Shown here in pieces: positions 1 to 7,718 of a stretch of DNA of 55,067 nt. The DNA is from Bacteroidetes bacterium HGW-Bacteroidetes-1 (GTDB taxonomy: Bacteria; Bacteroidota; Bacteroidia; Bacteroidales; F082), in assembly GCA_002842755.1 (NCBI GenBank), contig PHDU01000021.1:1-55067 (forward strand), given 5' to 3'. The notes beneath the pieces are model-generated. The model made no database searches and was not told the origin of the DNA. It worked only from the letters and a program-made list of their open reading frames with translations. A program made the translations under genes and the position numbers. Each line of letters begins with the position of its first letter. The first letter of the stretch is position 1.

Positions 1-87
1 CTGAGATCCATTATTGATACTTCCATAAAAAATGGCCAGAATGTATTTCTTGCATTAAACACCATTGCCGATTACAAAAGAAACTGA
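1..87 (+). pseudogene. C-terminal end of a transposase-like protein (cut by window edge)
   Basis: An open frame runs in from the left edge and stops at TGA 85-87, giving 28 residues that begin LRSIIDTSIKNGQ and end ADYKRN. The pattern R-S-[IV]-I-D-T-x2-K-N-G-x-[ND]-V-F-x-A-L resembles the C-terminus of IS66-like and related transposases. This is recalled family resemblance only. No inverted repeat can be seen because the rest of the element lies outside. The neighbouring broken genes fit an old mobile-element boundary. It may be the intact end of a longer gene. Confidence 0.35.
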
Positions 88-107
88 TTAGTTACAAATA
101 ATTAACT

Positions 108-131
108 TAGTTTTGTATCCAACTAGATACA
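108..131 (+). promoter_or_regulatory. Candidate promoter and operator of the toxin-antitoxin remnant
   Basis: TAGTTTTG at 108-115 fits the Bacteroidota -7 box TAnnTTTG, but no TTG lies 19-21 bases upstream. It overlaps a perfect inverted repeat, TGTATC at 114-119 and GATACA at 126-131, separated by six bases. The repeat ends six bases before the toxin ATG at 138. HigA-type antitoxins usually repress their own operon from such palindromes, so an autoregulatory operator is a reasonable inference. Confidence 0.4.
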
Positions 132-137
132 TTGTTT

Positions 138-437
138 ATGTTTTTTATTGAGAAAACGACTGAATTTGATAAATGGTAGAGAAAGTTAAAAGACTTGAAG
201 GCCAAGGCGAAGATCCTGTTTAGAATTCAAAAAATTGAAAGCGACGGACATTTTGGTGATTGTAAACCTGTAGGTGACGGAATTAGGGAATTGAGAGTGA
301 ATTTTGCGAACGGTTATCGAGTTTACTTCAAAGAAAAAGACGGTAAAATAATTGTTCTGCTTATCGGAGGAGAAAAGTCATCTCAACAAAAAGACATTGA
401 GAAAGCTAAAGAAATATGGGAAAAATTAAACAAATAG
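138..437 (+). pseudogene. HigB/RelE-type toxin, broken by an in-frame stop
   Basis: From ATG 138 the frame reads MFFIEKTTEFDKW, then TAG at 177-179, then RKLKDLKAKAKILFRI to a stop at 435-437. Ignoring the stop, the product is about 99 residues. It matches the 'addiction module killer protein' branch of the RelE/HigB superfamily: E-F-x-x-W-(L)-x-x-L-K-D near the start, KAKILFRI in helix 2, GDCKPVGDGIRELR and GYRVYF in the sheet, and a final LLIGGEKSSQQKDI motif. The family has Leu where TAG now sits, and TTG to TAG is one base change. The intact part could start at TTG 195 (80 residues) but would lack the first strand and helix 1. It is probably inactive unless readthrough or reinitiation occurs. 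Confidence 0.75.
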
Positions 438-726
438 AAAATATGGGAACTTCAAGATTTGACATAGCGGATTATTTGGACAGTAAAGAAATGATTGCTG
501 AGTACCTCAATACTGTATTAGAAGAAGGAGATAATGCAGACATAATTAATGCAATCGGACATATTGCAAAGGCAATTGGAATGACTAAAATATCAGAAGA
601 AACAGGATTGAGTCGACCAAGTTTGTACAAAGCCTTGTCGGACGGAGCAAAACCTCAATTGCGACAGTAATGAAAGTTTTAAAAGCAATCGGTGGTCAAA
701 TTCAGGTGAATCCAATATCTTCCTGA
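416..726 (+). pseudogene. HigA-type antitoxin, frameshifted near its C-terminus
   Basis: This is the partner of the upstream toxin, an addiction-module antidote protein with a Cro/C1-type helix-turn-helix. The frame opens at ATG 416 (overlapping the toxin) or more likely ATG 443, giving MGTSRFDIADYLDS, the usual family start. The DNA-binding part reads GMTKISEETGLSRPSLYKALSDGAKPQ. After that the reading frame ends at TAA 668-670 with the wrong residues LRQ. One missing base near 658-661 explains this: in the shifted frame the DNA continues ATVMKVLKAIGGQIQV to TGA 724-726, which is the expected family C-terminus. With the last helix lost, dimerisation or toxin binding would probably fail. Confidence 0.75.
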
Positions 727-986
727 AAAAACGACATCAAAACATATTAGGCGTAAACGAAACCCATCGTCATCCTGAAGCCATTGAAAGAGAACAACGT
801 TTGCGATTCAATCTTTGTTGATTGGAAGTATCCTGCTGAAAGGTTCTATTATGAGGTTAAAGGAGATAGTTATCCGAGCGGTTCACTTTTATTTGACGTC
901 TTGTTATTCATCTTCAGCATCACTCAATGCAAATTGTTTTTGACGAAAAAGGCAAAAAACCTTGCAAAAATCTAAAGGTTGTTTAA
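727..986 (+). pseudogene. Frame-scattered coding debris
   Basis: No continuous gene is convincing here, but protein-like pieces lie in order in three different frames: THRHPEAIEREQRLRFNL (about 757-815), then YPAERFYYEVKGDSYPSG (about 829-885), then a piece containing HHSMQIVFDEKGKK that ends NLKVV and a stop at 984-986. Joined by two frame changes they would form a protein of about 80 residues. I do not recognise the family. The end overlaps the 3' end of the convergent methyltransferase gene. Read together with the broken toxin-antitoxin pair, this looks like a decayed accessory gene. Confidence 0.3.
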
Positions 987-2135
987 TGCGGTTTCAAGGT
1001 AATGGGTTTGAATACCGTATTGTTTCTTTAATTCGTCAATTTTTTTGTCGATAGATTCAATATCAGGAGCTTTCTCGGTTTTGATTCCGGTAAGCAGCAA
1101 ATTTTTTGGGGTATGGCCGGCATCAATGAATTCCATGATCTGACTTTTGTAACCATATTTTTCCATAATCATAGCTCTGAGTGTATCGGTGAGTATTTCT
1201 GCCTGTCGCTCATAAAGAATGCCATATCGAAGAATCGGTATTTCATAGGCAGTAACTTTCATCTCGTTTCTGATTTGCTTATGACAACAAGGTGCACACA
1301 CGATAAGCTTTGCATTGGCTTTGATTCCTGCGGCAATAGCATCATCCGTTGCTGTATCGCAGGCATGAAGAGCAATCAGTATGTCAACATCTTTCACCTT
1401 GTAGTCGTTAATTGACCCAACAATAAAATGTAGATTTTCATAACCTGCCTTTTTTGCAAAAGCATTGGTTTTGTCAACCAGGTCGGGGCGTTGTTCAATG
1501 CCTGTTATAAAAGGAGTTAAATCTGATCGTTGCAATAAATATTCGTAAAGGGCAAAAGTGAGATACCCTTTTCCGGCACCCATATCAGCAATATGAAGGG
1601 CTTTGTCTTTTGGCAGCGGTTCAATAAGTCCATCCAAAATTTCGATATACTTGTTTACTTGCTTAAACTTGTGCTGCATCGAAGGTAAAATAGTGCCATT
1701 CAGGTCGGTAAGTCCCAAAAGATACCAATGCATTTTTTTGGCATCTATCAGACGGCTCTTTTGTTTGTCGTGCTGAGAATCCACTTCAAGGGTTTTCTGA
1801 AGTACATTTTTTATCAGTTTGATGCTTCCTTTTTTACTTGTCATTAAAATATAATGATGCCTGAGCGTAAACAAATTAGCCTCAAAAAAGTGTTCTTTAA
1901 GGAGAGCTTGGATCAATGAAATACTTTGAGAAGGATCGTAGTTTTTTACCTCATCACGACGCTGATACTGGTACTGAAAGCTTATTCTCTTTCCTGCTTT
2001 TAGTTCAACAGGTTTGATGGTGACTTTCTTGAGATCATTATCCTTTTGTTTTGTTTTACTTAAAGTAAGCTTCACAAAATCATCCTCTTTGATTGCATCC
2101 TCCAACAGTTTTAACAATTCTTCAATGGTTTCCAT
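972..2135 (-). CDS. SAM-dependent methyltransferase (METTL25-like)
   Basis: A 387-residue cytosolic protein. About 170 residues of family-specific N-terminal sequence precede a Rossmann-type methyltransferase domain. SAM-binding motif I reads IADMGAGKGYLTFAL at residues 182-196. Further along come an acidic motif II region (GIEQRPDL), DILIALHACDTATDDAI and the cysteine-rich CAPCCHKQIR. The paired LHACDTATD and APCCHK motifs are typical of Methyltransf_32 proteins related to eukaryotic METTL25 and RRNAD1. The substrate is unknown; RNA or ribosomal protein is a guess. The gene stands alone and converges on the decayed patch to its left. The ATG at 2135 gives a sensible N-terminus (METIEELLKLLED). 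Confidence 0.8.
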   Translation of the reverse strand: METIEELLKLLEDAIKEDDFVKLTLSKTKQKDNDLKKVTIKPVELKAGKRISFQYQYQRRDEVKNYDPSQSISLIQALLKEHFFEANLFTLRHHYILMTSKKGSIKLIKNVLQKTLEVDSQHDKQKSRLIDAKKMHWYLLGLTDLNGTILPSMQHKFKQVNKYIEILDGLIEPLPKDKALHIADMGAGKGYLTFALYEYLLQRSDLTPFITGIEQRPDLVDKTNAFAKKAGYENLHFIVGSINDYKVKDVDILIALHACDTATDDAIAAGIKANAKLIVCAPCCHKQIRNEMKVTAYEIPILRYGILYERQAEILTDTLRAMIMEKYGYKSQIMEFIDAGHTPKNLLLTGIKTEKAPDIESIDKKIDELKKQYGIQTHYLETALNNL

Positions 2136-2264
2136 GTTCTTTGGTAAAATTTTAAAGTGCTAAATTAGTTCAAAATTTGGTAATTACTGATATTGAGTAT
2201 TGTCATTTGGTTGTGTTTATGATTAATGGAATTTAAGTATTTATAAATAAATACAATATTCATT

Positions 2265-2290
2265 GGCTGTCATTTTTTGGCAGCCTTTGT
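2265..2290 (-). terminator. Possible terminator hairpin between two minus-strand genes
   Basis: GGCTGTC at 2265-2271 pairs with GGCAGCC at 2279-2285 (one G-T pair) around a 7-base T-rich loop. It lies about 100 bases past the end of the dimethylargininase-like gene. The tract after it on the minus strand is AT-rich but has no clean T-run, so it is a weak candidate. Confidence 0.3.
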
Positions 2291-2386
2291 GTTTTAAAAT
2301 GTTTTTTAAACAGTAAAAATATACGATAAGCAGAATCCTTTTATCAGAACGCAATCCTTGGAGCGAGTTTTTGTAAGATGACATGT

Positions 2387-3145
2387 TTAAAACAAAAGTG
2401 AAAGACAAGTCAGTCCTCCATTCATCTTTCTGAATTCCGACATTTCTACTTCAATCACTTGATGACCAAGGTTATTTAAACTTGTCTTAATGATTGAAAA
2501 TCCTGATGGTATAAGTATGAAATCATTGATCAGTAAGCAGTTGGCGGCATATTCTTCATCAGGATGGAGATGAATAACCTGATACGTATTAAATGCTTCT
2601 GCAAATTCAGTGGTCGAAATGAAGCGTCTATTTCCCAGATAGGTGATTCCTGTTTTCAGATGCAATACTTTTTCAACGGGTACAGTAGAAACGGTAAAGC
2701 CTTGTTTTTCTAATAGCTTTGAAAGCTGTTTTGCACCTTCTTCATTCGTTCTGGCTGAAATTCCAATATAATAATGATTTTCAGCACGTACTACATCTCC
2801 GCCTTCCAGCGTTCCCGGAAACAAAACAGCTTCAGTTTTCATAGTATTGGAAAGTATTTTAGCGATTTCCTCAACTTCTCCTTGCCTTTCTCTAACTCCT
2901 GATCTGGTAATGACTGCTGAATTTTCTGTAATAACGGCCACGTCTTCAACAAAACAACCATCAGGATATCTTTCATCAGCATCAAGTTTTGTAATAGTAA
3001 GGCCGCAGCTTTTCAATGCATCACAATATGCCTGGTGTTGCAGAAGTGCTTTTTCAAAGGAAGGTTTTTCTGACCTGAGATGCGTAATTCCTTCAGCAAA
3101 GTTTTTCCCTGGCTTCCTTACAATTGCATGGGTATATTTTCTCAT
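2387..3145 (-). CDS. Dimethylarginine dimethylaminohydrolase-like amidinohydrolase
   Basis: A 252-residue protein of the guanidine-modifying (arginine deiminase/DDAH) superfamily, with the five-bladed propeller fold. DDAH hydrolyses methylated arginine to citrulline and methylamines; relatives act on other guanidines. Visible motifs are DGCFVEDVAVI (residues 62-72), GTLEGGDVV (111-119), the catalytic-His motif LHLKTG with His162, and the C-terminal nucleophile motif GGLTCLSL with Cys247. The acidic residue (Glu114), His and Cys of the active site are all present, so the enzyme should be active. The length matches bacterial DDAH, about 255 residues. It is a single gene with its own promoter. 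Whether the substrate is dimethylarginine cannot be told from sequence. Confidence 0.8.
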   Translation of the reverse strand: MRKYTHAIVRKPGKNFAEGITHLRSEKPSFEKALLQHQAYCDALKSCGLTITKLDADERYPDGCFVEDVAVITENSAVITRSGVRERQGEVEEIAKILSNTMKTEAVLFPGTLEGGDVVRAENHYYIGISARTNEEGAKQLSKLLEKQGFTVSTVPVEKVLHLKTGITYLGNRRFISTTEFAEAFNTYQVIHLHPDEEYAANCLLINDFILIPSGFSIIKTSLNNLGHQVIEVEMSEFRKMNGGLTCLSLLF

Positions 3146-3161
3146 GGTTCTTCTTTTCGAT

Positions 3162-3194
3162 CAAAGTTAGGATTCTTTATCTAATATTACTCAA
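3162..3194 (-). promoter_or_regulatory. Promoter of the dimethylargininase-like gene
   Basis: On the minus strand, TTG (3194-3192) is followed after 22 bases by TAACTTTG (3169-3162), a full match to the Bacteroidota -7 box. The start codon lies 16 bases downstream, so the leader would be very short. The spacer is slightly long against the usual 19-21. Confidence 0.5.
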
Positions 3195-3341
3195 CTTTAT
3201 TCGCCTTAATAAAGTTTTAATTCTGTTGAATTAATTTTTCTTTGATGCTATAAAAAACAAATTTGAAAGACGTTCTCATACGGTTCTTTCATGAATGTTG
3301 TTGTTGACATGGTTGCAGAAAAAAACTGTTTTTGGTCAAAA

Positions 3342-3386
3342 TGTCAGTTTATCAGTCACAATTTTGCATGGCATACGCTTTGATAG
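3342..3386 (+). promoter_or_regulatory. htpG promoter, sigma-54-like, shared with grpE
   Basis: The elements are TGTCA (3342-3346), 13 bases, AATTTTGC (3360-3367), A, TGGCA (3369-3373), 5 bases, TTTGAT (3379-3384). GG and GA sit 10 bases apart, the spacing of a sigma-54 -24/-12 promoter, although -12 is GA rather than GC. The start would fall near 3394, leaving a leader of about 25 bases. The same elements with the same spacings (one base fewer before TGGCA) lie before grpE, which argues for a real heat-shock control element. A wider inverted repeat, TGACAT (3305-3310) and ATGTCA (3341-3346), is also present. Confidence 0.55.
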
Positions 3387-3418
3387 ACCCCTGCTAATAA
3401 CTCTAAACACTATTAAAA

Positions 3419-5329
3419 ATGATAAAAGGCACTATTGATGTAAAGACGGAAAATATTTTTCCTATCATAAAAAAGTTTCTCTATTCCGATCATGAAATAT
3501 TCTTGCGTGAGCTTGTCAGCAACGCAGTGGATGCTACCCAGAAGCTGAAATCGTTTGCCTCTGTAGGGCAATTTAAAGATGAAATGGGCGACCTCACAAT
3601 TAAAGTTGAAGTTGATAAAAAGAAAAAGACCATTACGATACGCGACCGCGGTATCGGCATGACACAGGAAGAGGTTGAAAAATATATCAATCAGATTGCC
3701 TTTTCAAGTGCCGAAGAATTTGTGAAGAAATTCAAAACCAAAACCGAAGCTGAAAGCAATGCCATTATTGGTCATTTTGGTCTTGGTTTTTATTCCTCTT
3801 TTATGGTTTCCGAAAAAGTTGAACTACAAACAAAAACCTATAAGAAAGGTGGAAGCACGAAGGCAGTAAAATGGGAGTGTGACGGAAGTCCGGATTACAC
3901 CATCAGCGAAAGCGACAAAAAAGATCGCGGAACTGAAATCGTATTGCATATAGATAAGGAGAATACTGAATTTCTCGAAGAATACAGAATCAGGGAGTTG
4001 CTGACCAAATATTGTAAGTTTTTGCCGGTCCCGATTCAGTTTGGTACCAAAAAAGAAGATGAGCCTATTGAAGGAGAAACTGATAAAGATGGCAATCCAA
4101 AAACCAAATCGGTTGAAAAACCATGGATTATAAACAATCCAAATCCGCTATGGAAAAATGTGCCATCTGAAACTACCGACGAAGAATATAAAAAGTTTTA
4201 TCAGGAGTTGTATCCCATGACTTTTGAAGAGCCGTTGTTCAACATTCACCTCAATGTCGATTATCCTTTCAACCTGACAGGCATCCTCTATTTCCCAAAA
4301 GTGAAAAATAGCTATGAGCTTCAAAAGAATAAAATACAGTTATACTGTAATCAGGTTTTTGTAACCGACTCCGTTGAAGGCATCGTACCTGATTTTCTTA
4401 CGCTTTTGCATGGCGTGATCGACTCACCTGATATTCCTCTGAATGTGAGCCGGTCGTTTTTGCAGAGTGATCAGAATGTTAAGAAAATTTCCAGTCATAT
4501 TTCAAAGAAAGTGGCTGATAAACTTGAAGATTTGTTCAAGAAAGACAGAGAAATCTTTGAAAAAAAGTGGGATGATATTAAAATTTTCATTCAATATGGA
4601 ATGATTTCTGATGCCAAATTTTATGAAAGAGCTGAAAAGTTTGTGCTGCTTAAAAATTCAGAAGGGAAGTACTTTACCCTTGACGAATACAGTAAAAAAA
4701 TCGAAATCAATCAAAAAGACAAGGACAAACGTACCATCTTTATCTATGCAACAAATACTGAGGAACAATTTAGTTACATCGAGGCAGCTACAGAACGTGG
4801 TTATGATGTGTTGGTGATGGATGGCGTATTGGATGCACATTTTGTAAATACCCTTGAGCAAAAACTTAAAGACACTTCATTTGCCCGTGTAGATTCAAAT
4901 ACCATCGATAAACTTATTATAAAAGAGGAAGCTGATGTGCCTTCAAAACTTGACGATAAGCAAAAGGAAGATTTGAAAACTGCTTTTGAAAAGAACATCG
5001 ACAGCAAAAAGTTCGAAGTTGTTTTTGAGCAAATGAGCGAATCTGATTCGCCTGTATTGATAACCCAAAATGAATTTATGCGCCGTATGAAAGAAATGAG
5101 TGCTGTTGGTGGGGGTGGAGGTATGATGATGGGAATGGGCGATTTTCCCGATCATTATAGTCTGATTGTTAATGCCAATCATCCGGTGGTTGCAGGTCTC
5201 ATCGAAAAAGATGAAGAAAGCAGAAACGCTTCCATTAAGCACTTGTATGACCTTGCGCGTTTAACAAAAAATCTGCTGAAGGGAAAAGAACTGAATGATT
5301 TTATTAAAAGAAGTCTTCAAACCATTTAA
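3419..5329 (+). CDS. htpG: Hsp90-family chaperone HtpG
   Basis: A 636-residue cytosolic ATP-dependent chaperone, close to the usual bacterial length. The N-terminal GHKL ATPase domain shows FLRELVSNAVDA (ATP-binding Asn), DRGIGMT and GHFGLGFYSSFMV, the G-rich lid region. The middle domain has LYCNQVFVTD and PDFLTLLHGVIDSPDIPLNVSRSFLQ, the signature that holds the catalytic Arg. The C-terminal dimerisation domain has a short Gly/Met-rich loop (GGGGGMMMGMGD) before the conserved NANHPVV. ATG 3419 gives the standard start. It stands alone between its own promoter and terminator. Confidence 0.97.
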   Translation: MIKGTIDVKTENIFPIIKKFLYSDHEIFLRELVSNAVDATQKLKSFASVGQFKDEMGDLTIKVEVDKKKKTITIRDRGIGMTQEEVEKYINQIAFSSAEEFVKKFKTKTEAESNAIIGHFGLGFYSSFMVSEKVELQTKTYKKGGSTKAVKWECDGSPDYTISESDKKDRGTEIVLHIDKENTEFLEEYRIRELLTKYCKFLPVPIQFGTKKEDEPIEGETDKDGNPKTKSVEKPWIINNPNPLWKNVPSETTDEEYKKFYQELYPMTFEEPLFNIHLNVDYPFNLTGILYFPKVKNSYELQKNKIQLYCNQVFVTDSVEGIVPDFLTLLHGVIDSPDIPLNVSRSFLQSDQNVKKISSHISKKVADKLEDLFKKDREIFEKKWDDIKIFIQYGMISDAKFYERAEKFVLLKNSEGKYFTLDEYSKKIEINQKDKDKRTIFIYATNTEEQFSYIEAATERGYDVLVMDGVLDAHFVNTLEQKLKDTSFARVDSNTIDKLIIKEEADVPSKLDDKQKEDLKTAFEKNIDSKKFEVVFEQMSESDSPVLITQNEFMRRMKEMSAVGGGGGMMMGMGDFPDHYSLIVNANHPVVAGLIEKDEESRNASIKHLYDLARLTKNLLKGKELNDFIKRSLQTI

Positions 5330-5352
5330 CTTTTTTTAGAAGCATCCATTTT

Positions 5353-5426
5353 AAAGCCTCCGTTGTGTTTGATATTGGTATAGCATTCTATTTTTACTAA
5401 TATCTGATAAAGCGGAGGCTTTTTTG
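5353..5426 (+). terminator. Terminator-like inverted repeat after htpG
   Basis: AAAGCCTCCG at 5353-5362 pairs perfectly with CGGAGGCTTT at 5413-5422, and the right arm runs into six T residues. The loop is long (50 bases), unusual for an intrinsic terminator, but the arm-plus-T-run layout and the position just after the htpG stop fit that role. The rest of the stretch to 5675 holds no gene I can support. Confidence 0.5.
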
Positions 5427-5675
5427 AGCGTTATCCTTTCGCTGAACTTTCAAATTGTATCAACGAATTGAATGAACCTGAGGTTTCAGAAGCAAAAGAT
5501 GGGATGAGGTAATGATAGATTTATTTTTGGATAAAGGCATTCAATTCTACTTTCAAAGAGCATTTCATACATATCTATGTAAGAAGAAATTTATCAACAC
5601 TTTTTCAACAAAAAAATCATTTGGGACGGATTACTACTGATTTTTATTTAATTTAGCACTCTAATCAAAAAGAAA

Positions 5676-6266
5676 ATGAAAAAAACCATCATTATTGTTG
5701 TAATTATAGTTGTGGCCTTATTCATGGTTTACAGCTTGTTTAAAGGAACCTATAACACCATGGTTCAAAATGGAGAACAGGTTGATTCACAGTGGGCTCA
5801 AGTTGAAAACGTATATCAGCGTCGTGCAGATCTTATTCCAAATCTTGTTAATACCGTCAAAGGTTTTGCTGCTCAGGAGCAGGAAGTGTTGATTGGCGTT
5901 GTTGAAGCAAGAGCAAAGGCAACTTCTGTTAATCTGAATGCAGAGAACCTGACCGAAGCAAATATGAAAGCATTTCAACAAGCTCAGGAAGGTTTAAGCG
6001 GTGCGCTTTCACGCCTTATGGTAGTAGTTGAGAAGTACCCCGAACTAAAATCAAACCAGAACTTTCTTGAACTCCAGTCCCAGCTTGAAGGTACCGAAAA
6101 TCGTATCACAGTAGAACGTATGAAGTTCAACGAAACAACACGTACTTATAACACCTATATTAAATCTTTTCCTCAGAATATGTTGGCAGGGATGTTTGGT
6201 TTTGCTGTCAAACCCTATTTTGAAGCAACTGCAGGTGCCGAAACACCGCCAAAGGTTGAGTTTTAA
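5676..6266 (+). CDS. lemA: LemA family protein
   Basis: A 196-residue protein with one N-terminal membrane anchor (about residues 3-23) and a helical periplasmic or cytosolic-face bundle. The LemA core is clear: QVDSQWAQVENVYQRRADLIPNLV, then VVEARAKATS, NFLELQSQLEGTENRI and FNETTRTYNT. LemA proteins are often encoded beside TPM-domain proteins, as here. Their molecular role is not settled. The two TPM genes follow in the same direction with a 30-base gap and then an overlap, so this is a three-gene operon. A near-match to the -7 box (TAATTTAG, 5649-5656) precedes the gene. Confidence 0.92.
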   Translation: MKKTIIIVVIIVVALFMVYSLFKGTYNTMVQNGEQVDSQWAQVENVYQRRADLIPNLVNTVKGFAAQEQEVLIGVVEARAKATSVNLNAENLTEANMKAFQQAQEGLSGALSRLMVVVEKYPELKSNQNFLELQSQLEGTENRITVERMKFNETTRTYNTYIKSFPQNMLAGMFGFAVKPYFEATAGAETPPKVEF

Positions 6267-6296
6267 ATCTATTCTATTTTATTTAAAAATTAAACC

Positions 6297-6737
6297 ATGC
6301 CAAGCGCTCAAAATTTTTTCAGTAAAGAAGAAAAGGATTCCATCAAATCAGCCATTCTTCGTGCTGAGCTTGATACTTCCGGAGAGATAAGGGTACATAT
6401 CGAGAATCGATGCAAAGAAAGCGTGCTCGATAGATCAGCCTTTTTATTCAGTCAACTTGCTATTGATAAAACAGAACAGCGAAACGGAGTGCTTTTTTAT
6501 CTTGCCGTAAAAGACCAAAAATTCGCTGTAATTGGTGATGCTGGAATTAACACGCTGGTAGAAGAAAAATTCTGGGAGGAGATCAGGCTTACCATGGCAG
6601 AACATTTTAAACGTAGTGAGTTCTCTACGGGTCTCATTGCCGGTATTGAAAAAACTGGACGAAAATTGAAAAAACATTTCCCATATCACCATAACGATAT
6701 CAATGAACTTAGCGACGAAATTTCTTTTGGCTCCTGA
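6297..6737 (+). CDS. TPM-domain protein, soluble
   Basis: A 146-residue protein made almost entirely of one TPM (TLP18.3/Psb32/MOLO-1) domain. Visible landmarks are the start FFSKEEKDSIKSAI, the strand SGEIRVHIENR, NGVLFYLAVKDQKFAVIGDAGI and the closing FSTGLIAGIEKTG. It has no signal peptide or membrane segment, unlike the longer TPM protein encoded next, so the two probably act on opposite sides of the membrane. The TPM fold has been linked to acid phosphatase activity in plants, but no catalytic role can be assigned here. Its 3' end overlaps the next gene by 35 bases, which suggests translational coupling. Confidence 0.85.
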   Translation: MPSAQNFFSKEEKDSIKSAILRAELDTSGEIRVHIENRCKESVLDRSAFLFSQLAIDKTEQRNGVLFYLAVKDQKFAVIGDAGINTLVEEKFWEEIRLTMAEHFKRSEFSTGLIAGIEKTGRKLKKHFPYHHNDINELSDEISFGS

Positions 6738-7542
6738 TTCATTTTTGAGAAGAAGCTTTCCTTTCAGGTCTCTGATAACTTTTGCGTTTTTATTGACCGG
6801 ATTGTTTCTTTATGCCCAAATTCCGGAACCCCCAGATCCACCACGACTTGTAAATGATTTTTCAGGAACTTTGAGTTCAGTAGAAGTTGATAAGCTGGAG
6901 CAAAAGTTGCGTAGTTACAATGACACAACTTCAACACAGATCGTGGTAGTTTTGGTCAGTGATCTGGCAGGTAATGAAGTTGGTGATTTTGCTTTCAGAA
7001 TTGGAGAAAGTTGGGGCATTGGGCAATCAGGGACCAATAACGGAGCATTGATGCTCATAAAGCCTAAAACAGAACGTTCGCGTGGAAAAGCTTTTATTGC
7101 AACAGGTTATGGTTTAGAAGGAGTGATTCCAGATGCACTTGCAAAACGTATTGTTGAAAAAGAAATGATTCCTTCATTCCAACAGGGCGATTATTATGGC
7201 GGCATCGACAAGGCTATTGATGCTATGATTGGGCTTGCTTCTGGTCAATATACTGCAGAACAATATAATGAGGAACCTGCTGGTGCCTGGTTTATTCCCA
7301 TTATTATAATTATTTTAGTGATCTTCTTAATGAAATCTTCACAGAATTCGAATCATATTGGTGGAACCAAATCAAATTTGCCATTTTGGACAGCCCTCTT
7401 TTTGGCAAGTCAGGCAGGAAGAAGTCATTCGGGAAGCTGGGGTAATTTCTCTGGTGGCTCGCAAGGATTTGGAGGTGGTGGAGGTTTTGGTGGCTTTGGA
7501 GGCGGTAGTTTTGGCGGTGGAGGTGCTGGTGGAAGTTGGTAA
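6703..7542 (+). CDS. Exported TPM-domain protein with Gly-rich tail (YgcG-like)
   Basis: A 279-residue protein. A signal segment (about residues 22-39, LITFAFLLTGLFLYAQ) is followed by a TPM domain starting PEPPDPPRLVNDFSGTLS, with TQIVVVLVSDLAGNEV, IGQSGTNNGALMLIKP, FIATGYGLEGVIPD and YYGGIDKAIDAMI. A second membrane segment lies at about 192-206 (FIPIIIIILVIF). The last 40 residues are a Gly/Ser/Phe low-complexity tail of GGGGFGG type. This layout is that of YgcG-family membrane proteins. The start at ATG 6703 lies inside the preceding gene; a later start would damage the signal peptide. Confidence 0.85.
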   Translation: MNLATKFLLAPDSFLRRSFPFRSLITFAFLLTGLFLYAQIPEPPDPPRLVNDFSGTLSSVEVDKLEQKLRSYNDTTSTQIVVVLVSDLAGNEVGDFAFRIGESWGIGQSGTNNGALMLIKPKTERSRGKAFIATGYGLEGVIPDALAKRIVEKEMIPSFQQGDYYGGIDKAIDAMIGLASGQYTAEQYNEEPAGAWFIPIIIIILVIFLMKSSQNSNHIGGTKSNLPFWTALFLASQAGRSHSGSWGNFSGGSQGFGGGGGFGGFGGGSFGGGGAGGSW

Positions 7543-7718
7543 GAATTTGCCTGTCAAGTAAAAAAGGAAAATGTAGAAAAGCAATATCATTTATACTACA
7601 TTTTACCAATGTCATTTCAAAAATTTGAAAATTTAAGTCACTGAAAATAAAATAAATACAGTATTCTCAAAAGAGGATATTGTTTTTTTTAAAGAAAAAT
7701 GATTTAAATCAATTATAA

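Noticed and set aside
784-975. A 63-residue reading frame from TTG 784 as a real gene
   Set aside because: Only its first third looks protein-like; the better C-terminal sequence is in another frame, so it is described as debris.
2265-2300. TGTCA-TTTTT-TGGCA-GCC-TTTGTG as a third copy of the heat-shock-like promoter
   Set aside because: The spacing between TGGCA and TTTG is 3 rather than 5, AATTTTGC is missing, no plus-strand gene follows, and the bases are better explained as a hairpin.
4943-5242. A 99-residue antisense frame within htpG and similar antisense frames inside secY, rpoA, rplQ and actB
   Set aside because: They mirror the codon structure of strongly conserved genes and show no recognisable protein features.
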